From assembly GCA_030549495.1 (NCBI GenBank), contig JAUIRK010000570.1, positions 2,085,501 through 2,149,500 on the forward strand: a stretch of 64,000 nt of DNA, given 5' to 3'. Made by a program: the position numbers and the translations under genes. The number at the start of each line of letters is the position of its first letter. Positions within the stretch are counted from its first letter, which is position 1. The notes below the pieces were generated by a model that saw only the letters and a program-made list of their open reading frames with translations, was not told the origin of the DNA and did no database searches. Positions 1 through 12,222 of this stretch are shown here, piece by piece. Source of the DNA: Nectonema munidae. Taxonomy: Eukaryota > Nematomorpha > Nectonematoida > Nectonematidae.

Positions 1-314
1 ATTACGGCTCTAAAACACAATAAAAACGATGTAAGGTTATTTGTCTTTTTTTATTTGAAATATTTAATGCAAGCATATCGTTTCCTCTTCTAGTTTTTCT
101 TCGAATATTTTACAATAAACACAGCGTCTTTATTAGTTAGGGCTTTTATGTTATCATATAGTTTACGCCCCGTTTATTCTATTATACATGCAAAATGTTT
201 TATATTTTTATAAGAATAAAATTGGAAATGAAGCTAAAATCATTTTAAAATGAGTTAGCTTTGGCTTGTCGTAGTTAAGTTTTGAGAAGGATATGACAGA
301 AAAGCTTAACTTAC

Positions 315-3300
315 ATGGCAATATTTCGGAAAGTTTTTGAACAACTTCCGAACCAGATTTCCTTCTTAGCTCCAAATCGTGTGTTATAGAAGTTTTAGAG
401 TGACTTCCTTTTTTTGATCTAAAACAAGTTTTGAGAATGTTCGATTAACATTGAACATTGACTTGTTATGTTAAAAATACTTCTTTTCCAAACTGTCTGG
501 ATCTTGAAGTGAGTATTTAGTTTTCAAGTCTAAAATAAAAAGGTTTAAAGTAGAGATGTATCGGATGTGACATTTTTTGCATCCGCGGTCGAAGATATCA
601 AATTTGAAATCCAGGTGGATGTGGATTAATTTTTTAAGCGGATATCATAATTGCCATTCTAAGCAAAAACAAGTTTTATACCTTTTAAAAATTTAGAGAG
701 AAGATGCCAATGTATATGTGTTATTATAAAGACGTACTTATCATAAAAATTTAAGATAAAGTAAAAGTTGAAATATTCAAAAAAAAAACTTTACGGTAAA
801 TAGAAAAAAGAAAAATGTTTGAAAATTGAGGATGCGGATATCCGGTACATCTCTAGTTTAAAGAAGAAAATTATGAAGCTGAATGTATTAAACTCACCTA
901 ATGACTGCTCAGAAATAAATTTCTTGTCTACATCAGGACTTTCTTCTTCAATTACAAAGGTTTTATTTACTTGACTCTAAAAAATATGAGAAAAATGGAG
1001 AGTAGGAAAAAATTGAAAAGGTTTACAGTCGTGGCTTGAGCATTTTTATCGTCAACCACATCAATCTTTTTATGCTTTTTTGAATCTTTCTAGAAAAAGA
1101 AATTATAATTATGAAATAAATAATTTATTATGATGAAGAAAATACCACAAATTAAGAGGATAGAAAGGTAAGAATAAAATTATAGAAAAAATGATCGATA
1201 AACAAAAATTCAAAAGATATATGAGATAGAAACGAGAAAGGTAATTATTATTTGAATAATAATAATAATAATAAATTTATTTAAGAACACAAAACAATTC
1301 AAGTTGTTTGTCTGTTCTTGCAATAATTGAAATTTAAAGCACTAACATTTACAAAAATGTCAAACTGTGAACCAAGTGATGATGTATTTGACATTTTTGA
1401 ATTACGATAATACAGAGAAAGGAACGATTATCTTCCAGGATGGGCAATGAAATCTTTTATAAAAATGTAAAACTTAAATGTTTTAATACGTTTGACGTTA
1501 TATTATTTATTTAGATATTTTTTGAAAAAAAATTTCTTAATATACTTCTATAAATGGTAGGTTAATTCTCTTAAGGAAAATAAATTTAAAAAAATAAGTA
1601 ATTCCGTGTATATCATCGGCAGAACAAGACATTCTCTGTTTTTGATTGAAGAAGTGAACGTTTAAAGTAATCTACCTTCAATATTCTAAAAATATGCATA
1701 AAATTCATTTTTAATCAGTATTCGAAAATAAATTTAATTTTTTGGCTGCTTCTACCCAAAATTAGCCCAGAATTAGCTTTGACGTCTCCGCCTTCCCCCT
1801 CTCCCGCCCATCTTGTGTTGAGAGTCAGAGGAGGAGCTTACAGGCATGATTAAGTTCTCCATCCGCGTATGTACATGATAGAATCCCGTTCAATTTAAAA
1901 TGTTTGAAAAATATATTGTTTTTTCTTTCAAATAAATCTGTCATTTCTCTCTTCCCCTTTGACTACACCTTTGTCCCCAAGTTTGGGGTCGGTGGGTGCG
2001 ATTCGTTGTCTCCACTTCTCCCGATTCTTTGCGTCACCTTCGCTCAGTCCAAGATAATTGAGTCGTTCCTTCAGACTATCTTTCCATCTTTTGCGTTCAC
2101 ATCCCCTACTTCTCGTTCCAACCACTTTTTTGTCCAGCGCTTGAAGTACAATATCATCTTCTTTCCACATGAGTTTGCTACGCTCTACCACTGCTAACAA
2201 GTTTGATATAACTCCCCCTTTTTCTCACTTCTTCATTTCTTATTTGATTCCTCAGTGTTGCTCCGATCATCTTTCTAAGCATCGTCATCTCGGTAGTGTT
2301 AACTTCCTTTCATCTTTATTCTTCAAGTTCCAGCATTTGCATCCCTATGTCAATACTGGTCGAACGATATTTGTCTATATTTTCGCTTCATTGGTATCCT
2401 TCTGTCACGGATAACCATTTTCAACTCTTTCCACTTCAACCAGCTAGTATCGACTCTGACTTGAACATCTTCACAACTTCCTCTATTGACAATTTGTTAG
2501 CCCAGGTATTTAAAACTTTACCTGTTTAAGCTTTTCTCCATGTTTATCCTCAATAATTACCTGATCTTCTTCTTTTTTTGCTACAAACCATAAATTCTGT
2601 TTTTTGGCATTTCTCTTTAGTTCGAATTTCTCTAAACTTCCTTGCCCCTTTAACATATTCTCTCTTTAAGTTGTTCCTTGTTATCTGCCAATATAATTAA
2701 GTCATCTGCAAATAGCAAATCCCAAAGGTCTTATTTTCTTATGTTTGGATAATTCATCCATGACTAACACAAACAATAATGGACTCAATGCCGAACAGTG
2801 ATGTAGTACTGTTCTTACTTCAAATTCTCTTGAAATCCCTTTCGCCATTTTAATATCGGATAGTTCTTTTTTGCGCAAGCACCAATACACTACTTCTCTC
2901 GGTATAGTGTCATATGCTTTTTCTAAATCTACAAAACCATAGAAAACTGATGACAATTTCTTTGTAACAAAAATTGCATCTATCGTACTCTTTCCAGTCA
3001 TAAATCCAAACTGTTTTGGGTCTATTTTTAGCGCCGAACAAATTCTCTTGTTCAAGATTCTTTCCAGTAATTTCAGTCCGTGTTTTGACAACACGATAAC
3101 TGCCACATTCCAAAATATATCCATTCTTTTTCTAAATGGATATTAGTGCGTTTATCCTCCAATCTCAGGTATTTTATCCTCAATCCACGCCTTTCTTAGA
3201 AGATCTTTCATCCACATGCAAGACATTTCTCTATTATTTATTATTATCTACACGTGGGTTCTTTTTCGCTCCTTTTTCAAGAGTAATAAAAATATTTTAG

Positions 3301-6300
3301 AATAAGTAAAAAAATAAAAATTAAATTATTTAATAATATAAATTAAAAAGGAGCCTTGGTTTAGCATTAGTTTCAGTAAAATTGAAATAAAAGAGTTAGC
3401 TTCATAAATGCAAGCATGCTAATTTAACTACATTTTTAATAAATTTTACCTTATTATTATTTATTTACCCAATGTTTTTTAAACTTATTCCAATTTAACA
3501 GCTTTCAATATACGTATACATTAGAGTTCCTTCCGTACCTATTTTTGTATACTTTAAGGTACTAGGGCAAAATTCCACATGAACAAGATCGCCCGGGACA
3601 AATTTTAAGTTATTCCTGATCGTTTCTTCCTTTTACATTTATTATTACGTATATAGTTCTAACTAAATAATACTGTCATGTCCGTAGTTTTGAGGTAATT
3701 CACTAAATCCGCTGTATTAGCTGTTTTCTTCAACCCGTATCCCTCATAGTACATAATCTCCTATCTTAGCTGTTTCGAACGTCTAATTAAAATAGCAGTA
3801 TTTTTATTAGTGTTTTTCCAACAAGGTAATATTTTTTCACTTTTTATATTTAATTCAACTAATTCAACTTTCACGAAGCGTACATTTAGAAATGATTCTA
3901 CTTCCGACCGCATGACCTTAATTTTTTTAACAATGAAATTACTACTGTCACTTCTTGCCTACATTTCCATGAAGGGATCGCTTTAAATAAATCATGGAGA
4001 TTTTGTCATGATACCATACTGTAATTAGCGCTATGTTCTTTTTTGTACGACTTTTTACATAAAAAATAGTAGACTAGTAAATAAAAGTTACTCGGCCACC
4101 TGTTTCCAACATGAATCCTGCCTGAAAGGGAAAAATATCGACAACGCAGTTTTAAAAAGATATTGTATAGATTTAAAAACTTAGGATAAAATAAAATAAA
4201 ATAATTTCTTCAAATCAATATGGGTATAAAAAAAACTTTGTTTTAACTTGATTGATAAAAGCGGTTTTAGATAATGACTTCTTGCTTCATTAAAAAGTTC
4301 GATGGAGGCTTTGATATAAATTTTGTTTAGAAATGATCAATGTTATCTATTTTTTATAATTTGTAATTTAAAGGTTATCTTTGCCTTAATTTTTCATATT
4401 TTTTCAATATTAATTAATGCCGAAAGAAATTGAGTTATAATTTATATTATGTTATTTATGATCTGTTTCAAAACCTCATTTCATTTAGATAAGGTCGGCG
4501 TTTCTTTATTGAATGATGCGTGTGCCACATTGAACTTTCAGAGATCAGGTTGTTATTATTAGACTTCTACGCATATTAACTTCAGATTTTAATTTTGTCA
4601 AAAAATATTTAAAACGGCTTTCAACTGAATATTAGTGAAAGGACTGTCAATATCTAACAATGCAAGACATCAAAATTATAAATCAAATTTGAATTGTAAA
4701 ACCTAATATTCAAAAAATAACATTAAATTTATAGAAAATCATTAAAAATTGAAGAAAAATTTTTTTAGGATATTTTTAAAATCGTAATTTTGACTAAAAT
4801 ATTTTCTGCGGGAATCAGGTTTATGTGTTTCTTAAATCAAGATACTCTCAACGAGATGGAGATAGTTGATTCAAGTAGTCGCAAACCTAACACTAATTTA
4901 TCTTTTATCTCATATGGCAAAGAGTTTTGCTTCCTATTCAAAAATTGTGACGACAAGAAATTAACTAAAGTTAAGAAAATAAAAAATAGTTAAAAAAAAG
5001 TGAGGAGCATGGGCGATATGGCATTACATTATTGATTGAAAGGTAAACACTGCTTAGAATGTTTTCAGGCAACTTAAACCAAACTACTCTAAAACCACAG
5101 TAGCAGTTACCTCTTTACAACAATTCCACCCTGAAAAAGATCCATGTTGAAGAGTTTAGTTATGCAAATCTCAACACTAATGGATATGTATTTTATTTCT
5201 CATATAAGGCCACCGCTCTATTTAGAGATCGATAAAAATTTGAAAGAAGAAAAATACTTTTAAATTAAGGTCAAGATTATTAATTTATGTATAAAATATA
5301 AAGAAATTTTAGTTCAAAAATTAAAAGTTTTTTCACATAGCTATAGTTTTTTTATAATTATTTGAATAAAGCCAGTTAATTTCCTATAAAACTTAAACAT
5401 AAGGACTTAAAAGTTCTAATGGTTTGCCGAATAGATTAAGATCTAGACATAATATTTGATTTGGAAAAATTTGCAGAAAAAGAGGATTTGCTAATGGTGA
5501 CGCTGTGGTTGTCGAAATTTGTCGTGAATACGAAGCGAACGATATCTAGAATGTGAACGAAATATGACTCTTTAATCGTCATTTGTCTGATCGAACATTG
5601 TATGTTAGTGGTTATGATTGTCACAAGTCGCAAAAAACATAAAGATTGACTGTTATTTTCTTATAAAATGTTTGGTGAAATTAAAAGGCCAATTATAATT
5701 AAAAAAAAACTTCTAAACCACATGATTTTTGAAATCTTAATTTTAAAATACAACTTCTTGTTATTTGCCTTCAAAATAAAAAATCTAGAAGAACAAATTA
5801 AATTTTTCAAACGTGGCTTTCAAGATTTGATAAGAAAGTGAAAAATAGTAAAAGAAATACTCTTTTTTCTCTGCAATGCTGCTCCAATTAATATGAAGTT
5901 GATCTTTCCTACAAGGACAATTTCTGTTTTAAAAATCCATTGCATAAGATTGCATAAAAGGGTTATTCAAAAGTTGGTTTTTTAACCAAGAGAAAAATAT
6001 TCAATTTTATACGAACATCATTGCTAATAGATTTGAAAATTTTATTACTGACATTAAAGGAGTATTGGCAAATAGCTCTGGGGGTCATTATGCCAATTTG
6101 AATATAGTGTACAATTTAAATAGATAATAATAAAATAATTTCAAACCATTTATCAACTATCCATAAAAAATAGAAATAAGAAATCTGGTCAGTGGTCTTC
6201 AATAAAGAGATCCTTTCAAAATTACCACTTTCAAAATTTTTTACTTATTCAATTGGCCATTTAGTAAATTTGTTAGTTATCTGTGTATGATTTAAAATAG

Positions 6301-8519
6301 AATTTGACTATTGGTAGTAAACTAGTTGCACAATTGGGCGAGGCCGATAGTTAGTATAATTGTTCCTAGATGAAGTAGAGTGTAGAGTCATCAAAATGTG
6401 CAAAGAGAGCAAATAAGAGAAGATTGGCAAAACTAACTTATAAATGAATGCGAAAATAAAGAGAAATTGAAGAAAAGAATAAAGTTGAGGATGATCATGA
6501 AGAAGGTTTGGTGAAGATTTCTTTTTGCAAGAAGTTATAATTCAATTTCTATTTCTTCATGATGCATTTGCAATATGTTCAAGTTCATACATTTATAACT
6601 TAACAAATATAGTTTATTAAATCAATTATTTTTACTTCACCCTTCAATAAGGTTACCACACTAATATAGTGAAAAATTAAGAGTTGCTTTACTGATCCTA
6701 TTGGAGATGTTTTGCTGTATTGCTGTATAAGTAAAGATTATGGCATACTCGCTTTGAATGCTAAGATCTTATAAAATTTTAGCCTAACAAATAATTCCAA
6801 AAACAGTCACCCAGAGTAAAAGCTTTATTTAATTCCATGCAATATACAAAATTTAAATATAAATGTTTATTGATTCAAGGATAGTTACATTTAGAAGGCC
6901 TAATCAATTCAATATTTACTTTATAATTTATTGAATTAAGACTTAAAAAATCGAGCCAAAATCTTATTCAGAAAAAAATACCTTCTTTACGGACTTTTTT
7001 TTATCAGAGAATCCAAGTTTCTTGAAAGGATGAAAGTGGTGAGTGTGCGAGGATCTGTGATCTTAAATATATTCAGAGTTAAATAAAGAAATTAGTAAAT
7101 TACAAAAAATTGCTTGATCTAACAAAAAATAGAACATGTTAAGTTTGAAGAGGCTAAAAATTATTGTCACACAATTCGCCGTAAAGTAATCCATCGCAAG
7201 GAAATTTCGATGCCAGGAGACTTTGCTGTAAATTAGGCTAAAGATTTCTTGAGACTTGAAGCATCTTAAAGCTTCTAGCTTCTCGATAAATACACATAAG
7301 AATCAAGAAAATCATTTGTTTTTTTTATATCCATACAACCTAAATTTTGTGAATGTGATACAAATTTCTCAATTGTATCTAAATTTTAATCTCAAAAACG
7401 ATTAACTTAAAAATGATTCTTTTTAAGCTTTCGCTTTTTTTGAAAAGTCATTTTTAAATAAAAATAACTAAAAAATAATGTGTCATACCTTTTATTTAAA
7501 AATTTAGTCTAAAAAAACTAAAAAGTTGAAATTGAACCGAAACAATTTTGTTTTTGATTTAGATGGTATCTTATGACAATGCATTTTTTTCTTGGTCATG
7601 GTTTTTGCTCTTGCTTTCATCGATTACCTGCTATTTAGAAAAAGATTCTACGTTTATCAAGAGAGTGGTAAGTTTCCATAAATTTTGATGCGTATTTGAT
7701 ATGCCAAATTAGTGCAGTAGGTAGACTCTTTCTAAGTTAACAGCTCCGTAAAATGGACAGCGAACTATTGTGACAATTTTTATAGTCCAAATAATTTTCC
7801 TACTTTTTAATATCATTTTTAATCGGTGTCATATGGCTAATGACGTAATTTCAAAATAAAACGACCTTGTTGATTCTAAATTCTCATTTCAGCAATTACT
7901 GTCCTCTAAGCGTAAATGTCCTTTTAATATGCATTTTTACGAAACTTTATAAATTTATATTTATTTTTTAAATAAAAATATTTTTACTTATTAATTTAAT
8001 GATAATAATTTACTTTTATAAAATCAAAATAGATAAATATATTTTATCTATTTTGATTTATGTCGATAAGCAAAAAATTATACATTTTTCATCAAGACGT
8101 TCAAAAAGGTATAAAAAATATTTTTGTCGTAAAAGTTATTAGGAAAATATGTTAAGAAGTATTTCGCATTTTCAATACTGCATCGAAACTAACATCTTTG
8201 AGTATCAAAGAAAGGCAGCTAGAAAATCACTCTTGGTGCTATTTAACTCTTTGAAAGACACAATGGTTCTCTGAAGAGACCCGCATGCTTCCTTTAGTCA
8301 GAAACCCAAAAATAATGTCAAATTTAAGGTATTATACAGAAAAGAAAAAATACCTAGAAAATCACTTTCGGAATAATGTTTTTTAACTTCGGAAATTTCT
8401 CGAAAAAAGTCTTGATATGGAAGGCGATGATCTTTACCGAATATTTCTGCTCCTTCAGTATCATCTGTTGACTTCTTAGTTTTGGAACTTGATGATACCG
8501 TTTTTTTATTGGTCGCCAT
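315..8519 (-). CDS. Spliced host gene 1, Lys/Ser-rich protein, 3' end outside window
   Basis: Six exons join in phase on the minus strand: 8519-8354, 7061-6982, 1089-1027, 976-898, 529-481 and 418-315. Phases run 0/1, 1/0, 0/0, 0/1, 1/2, 2/1 with no stop across any junction. Donors include GTGAGT after 898 and GTAAGT after 315; acceptors are mostly T-rich followed by AG. The start ATG sits in a good context (AGAA before ATGG). The visible part is about 195 residues, very rich in Lys, Ser, Asp and Glu, with a His-rich patch (HRSSHTHHFHPFKK) encoded by exon 2 and no signal peptide or membrane segment, so it is probably nuclear or cytoplasmic. The second intron (about 5.9 kb) holds an antisense LINE and the fourth holds a hAT MITE. 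Further exons could exist in the long intron. I do not recognise the family; position 8519 may be off by one. Confidence 0.6.
551..855. mobile_element. hAT-type MITE with perfect 8-bp target duplication
   Basis: The ends are near-perfect inverted repeats, TAGAGATGTATCGGAT on the left and its partner reading TAGAGATGTACCGGAT from the right (15 of 16 match). The element is flanked by identical GTTTAAAG at 543-550 and 856-863. An 8-bp duplication plus this end is typical of hAT elements. It has no coding capacity (305 bp) and lies in the intron between the 898 and 529 exons of gene 1. The intact duplication suggests a fairly young insertion. Confidence 0.85.
1928..3124 (-). pseudogene. LINE (non-LTR retrotransposon) remnant, RT and C-terminal region
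   Basis: The stretch 3124-2702 translates to reverse transcriptase blocks: QFGFMTGKSTIDAIF, GFVDLEKAYDTIPREVVYW and ALSPLLFVLVMDELSK. Just downstream another frame gives DDLIILADNKEQLKE, the segment after the RT active site. The far end (2200-1928) gives the conserved tail GCERKRWKDSLKERL and WRQRIAPTDP. The middle is broken by several stops and frame changes, so the copy is dead and 5'-truncated. It lies in the large intron of gene 1, in the same orientation as the gene. The GKSTxDAIF and WR.RI signatures are shared by a LINE type common in invertebrates; I cannot fix the clade by eye. Confidence 0.75.
3130..6981. other. Intronic stretch without recognisable feature
   Basis: This is the rest of gene 1's long intron. 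It is AT-rich with short random open frames only. One exon-like window (about 5938-5861, minus) is discussed under rejected items. I see no RNA gene or clear transposon end. Confidence 0.4.
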
Positions 8520-8529
8520 TTCTAAGCTG

Positions 8530-9690
8530 AGTTTCTTAAGAAAAAGCAAGCACAGTTATTTAAATGTATACTTTAAGGAACAGAGTAAAGAAGACGTGAT
8601 AAAAATCTAAAATATAAGGAAACACAGATATATTCGTAATCTGTATATAAAGCTTGGTGTCCAATAAAATCAAGTAAAGTTTTAGTTTGTATTGAACGTA
8701 ATTTGCTCCCCGTTCAACACGGTGAATTTTTTATTTATTAATCTAATAAAGTCTATTTATTCAAAAATCACCTATTTTATTCACACATTTCGGAATTATA
8801 ATAATAAAAAGCAAGTAAGACAAAACATCTTTATAGTTGAAATTTCTCTTTTACCGCAATAATTGTTTCCATTTTAAAATTTCCTTTCAAATGTATGTCT
8901 TTTGACTTTGATAGTAGGGTTAAAATTTCATAAAAATGATTACCAAAATAAAAAGACAGACAGAAACAAGAAGAAATAAATATAAAATGATATTCTTTGA
9001 AAATTAAATTTTTAACAGTAGTAAAACATAACATACTCATTTAGACATCGTTTGACTTTGTTGACTCTAGATTGCGACCTAGTTAAAAGTGTTGTTACAA
9101 TTTTTTGATATTTTCTACAAATGCTACTTGTCTACTGTTAAATCAGGTTAAACTAATTTTAATGTAATATTCTTAAATTGAACTTAGACCTTATAACGTA
9201 AACATGTTTTGTGCATTTTTAGACTATACTAAGAATTCTAGTTAAGCATCTTAGGGATATACGGAAAATTGGACATGATCAAAGGTAGGAAATGTTTAGT
9301 TTTTCAAAGTTTGACTTTAAGGATATTCATACAGACCAGAGGTCAATAAATTGCCATCCGATGACCACATGAACCACATCAAAGTTTTTCATCCGCCTCG
9401 CGCTTCATTTAGAACATTAACGTTTTGTACATTATGTAAAATCTAAGGCCATTAATTCCCACCCTACAAATCCATAAATTAAAAAAATCTTTTCCTATTT
9501 TAATTATTTACTTATATCAAATAACATGTCAAAGAATAAATTTTTCTTCCATATATTTTATAAAAATGCCCGTGTATGTGTACGCTAGTGTAAAAAAACG
9601 ATGTGTTTTTACTATATAATCGACAAAGTTTATTTTACGTGTGTAAAAATTGCTAAATGACGAAATTTATTAACAAATTAAACAAAATCA
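8530..9690. other. Gap upstream of gene 1, nothing identified
   Basis: This would hold the promoter and any 5' UTR exon of gene 1. An acceptor-like CTTAG sits immediately before the ATG of exon 1, so a non-coding first exon may lie here. No convincing TATA box or other element can be singled out in such AT-rich sequence. Confidence 0.3.
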
Positions 9691-9699
9691 ACAATTTAT

Positions 9700-11110
9700 G
9701 AGAGTATAAAACTTTTAAAATGTCCATTATCAATGCATAACGCCACATAATAAGTCTCACATATAATTCTTGTTTTTCTCACACATGAAGAGATGCCGCA
9801 ACGTCTCACTTTTTCCACATGCTTAGCGAATGACATCTTCCAGATAGTCGAATATTTCAACCAATCCTAAAATTGCCTTTACCTATATTTCTTGGATAAA
9901 AAACAGGGCTTCTATCGGTCATCAAATATGAAGATGTTATTGACGTTATATACCATAATAAATCTTCATTTTTATTGTAATTTGCTATTTTATATAATTT
10001 GAAAGATGCAGCGAGCAATGTAGAAAGTATATTTGTCATATGCGGCTACCACCATTTTTTCCATTTGACATGGATGCGATACATAGCAACGGTTGAGTCT
10101 AGCAAGCTCCAACGTCTATTACAGGTTATCAGTTTGTTACTGATAACGAACCTCTTTCGACTAGTTTTTTTTTTTATCAAAAGGCGCTCCACAGTCAATC
10201 TTTTTTTACAGTGCAAGTTATATAGGTAAGCCAAGTTTGTGTAAGCTTGCTATCAATCGTGTAGAGATGAACCAATTATCAAAAAGCAAAGCACAATTGT
10301 TAAAAGATGGAAGTTGTAAGCATAGTTGATTCACACCACACGATGATTGAGAGTGCAGTCTCGGAAGCTTGTGAAATCCGGTAAAAATAAAATTCCAACA
10401 TCATCGAACAAAAAAGAATTACTATTTTTAGTTTGTTTTGAATAACGAAGCGTTTCTGTAACGATATGGCTTCTGGTATCATTATTGAAAAACTTTTTAA
10501 AAGCATCAACATCCGTAATTCCATTGAATTCATCTACTATTATCTGTCTTAAGTTTTTCTGCTAGTTACTTAATTTCTCTAGAGACGGTGGATTCAAATT
10601 AGTTGGAATGGATCTCCTTTATTCCAACGTTTTCTTGCAAGATTAGAACTAGGATTTGAGAGAAAAATTATTTCTTCAACTTTTTTATTTTCTGCATGTT
10701 TTTCAGAAAAACAAATGCCTTGCATGCAGCGATCAATATCTTCTAAACTAAGGTATATTTCTGGTATTGCAGTTAAGTTGTTAGTCATATCATCTAAAAA
10801 ATCGTCATCAATATTTTCTTTGACAGTTTATTCATCATTTCCAGGAGGAATAAGAACAATATCAAGTAGTTATGTATCATCAACTATCACATTCAAAGCA
10901 CAATGTAGGAATTCATGAGTATTTTTTATCAACAATAAACTTTGATATGTCATTATGGATGATGCTATTTTCTTTTTTATGTGCGTCCTTAGGAGTTATA
11001 TCCTCTTTCTGAAGTTTGTCCGGATTTGTCAAAGAGAAATTACCAAACCAAGACCAACCTATTTTACTTGCTTTACAACAGCATAGACTAGAGTTATCGA
11101 AGTTGTCACC
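9700..11110 (-). pseudogene. piggyBac-like transposase remnant
   Basis: Read on the minus strand, pieces in several frames resemble piggyBac transposase in the right order. Near 10790-10600 there is an acidic N-terminal stretch ending RKRWNKGDPFQL. Near 10540-10330 come ITDVDAFKKFFNN, then HIVTETLRYSKQ, like the FFDDEL...ETNRYA region, then VGILFLPDF. At 9850-9740 there is a Cys-rich tail, RRCGISSC then KTRIICETYYVALC, matching the C-terminal cysteine domain of the family. Many stops and shifts separate the pieces, so the gene is dead. The ends were not located. Three TTAA-flanked short elements elsewhere in the window are of the piggyBac type and may be mobilised relatives. The family call is by motif memory, not alignment. 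Confidence 0.5.
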
Positions 11111-11114
11111 AAAA

Positions 11115-12043
11115 TTTCAATAACTATACATTTTCTTTTTTTAGAAGCCTTGGTACCTACAATATTTCCTTCTAAGAAAACAGTTTTATTTCCACGAATG
11201 CCAAATAAATAAAGTATCCATGAAGAATAAAAGAAAATACATTTTCATTAAATTTACGTTAAAGAAGAACAAAGGATAACATGTTAAAATTAGGATATGG
11301 TGTAAAGCAAAACAAATGTTTCTAAAATCAAAGCAGATTTATTTATGTACAAAAATGGATGCGTATTTATAAGACATAAAGAAAGAAAGAGAGCTAAGAT
11401 TACTTTAACGATACAAGCTATGATAGGCAGAACATTTTGGCACTTACCTCTGTTCAAACTATAAAACATTGAAAGAATTCAAACTTCTTTGTTCTAGGAA
11501 TTTACAAAACATACTAACACGATAAAATTGCTGCAAATTTTTGAATATTAAAAATTTTGTACGCTAGGATATTATGGGTCACATACTCCGTCCATTTTTA
11601 AATCTCTTCACTATTCTTATAATAAGAGGCAAAGCGGCTGCTTTATCTGCATTATTGTTAAGTGATTCATGAGGATAAAAAAATATTTTTATATAGAATT
11701 ATGGCAGTACTTTAAATAATTTATACGAGTATCTTTTTACTGTTGCTAGATTACTATCGCGAAAATACATTCAAACGTGAGAAAAATAATTACTATTTGA
11801 ACTTGAAATACTAAAAAATTATTTTAATTCCATTTTTATTTAGGGAAAGTATACACAACTTTATATAATGAACAATTCAATTAAATAATAATAAAATGAT
11901 ATTAATTTTTTCTCCTTACTCTCATTTACAGTTTCAAAAAAATTCAGCAACAAAATTAAGTAGATATACAAACAGATTCGCAAAGGTAAAAGTGATTAAC
12001 TTATAGAGGGAGGGGGTCTCTTAAAAAGCTCACGGCAGCATAC
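11115..12043. other. Left flank of the GC-rich transposon, nothing identified
   Basis: AT-rich sequence with short meaningless frames. Only the last 30 bases matter: they carry the left target duplication copy, ATGGGTAG. Confidence 0.4.
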
Positions 12044-12051
12044 ATGGGTAG
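12044..12051. repeat. Left target site duplication of the GC-rich transposon
   Basis: ATGGGTAG, identical to 14587-14594. Confidence 0.93.
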
Positions 12052-12195
12052 TAGGGTGGTCCAGAACGAGGGGTAAAATTTCATAGTGCACTGATCCTTT
12101 CTCCACACCACTGATTGTTTTCGTGTTGCATTCTTCTCCTTGTGTGCAAAATTTCATCACAATACAATGATATTTAGAGGTCGCCCCACTTTTAA
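12052..12195 (+). repeat. Left long terminal/subterminal inverted repeat
   Basis: Pairs with 14455-14586. The outer 12 bp are perfect. The inner block is also strong: TGCAAAATTTC at about 12145-12155 and AGGTCGCCCCA at 12178-12188 have inverted counterparts at the right end. The conserved inner block just outside the coding region may be a transposase binding site; that is inference. Confidence 0.8.
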
Positions 12196-12222
12196 TCTTT
12201 TCATTTTTCTTCTTATTTTCAT

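Noticed and set aside
5861-5938. Exon-like minus window (NCPCRKDQLHINWSS) between TTAAAACAG and GTATTT
   Set aside because: Its phases (2 to 2) do not fit between the gene 1 exons on either side, and no other host exon pairs with it.
7578-7640. Possible minus exon after CTAAATAG reading QVIDESKSKNHDQEKNALS then stop
   Set aside because: The neighbouring exons of gene 1 already join in phase without it, and in the required phase it meets a stop at once. It could be an alternative end, but unsupported.
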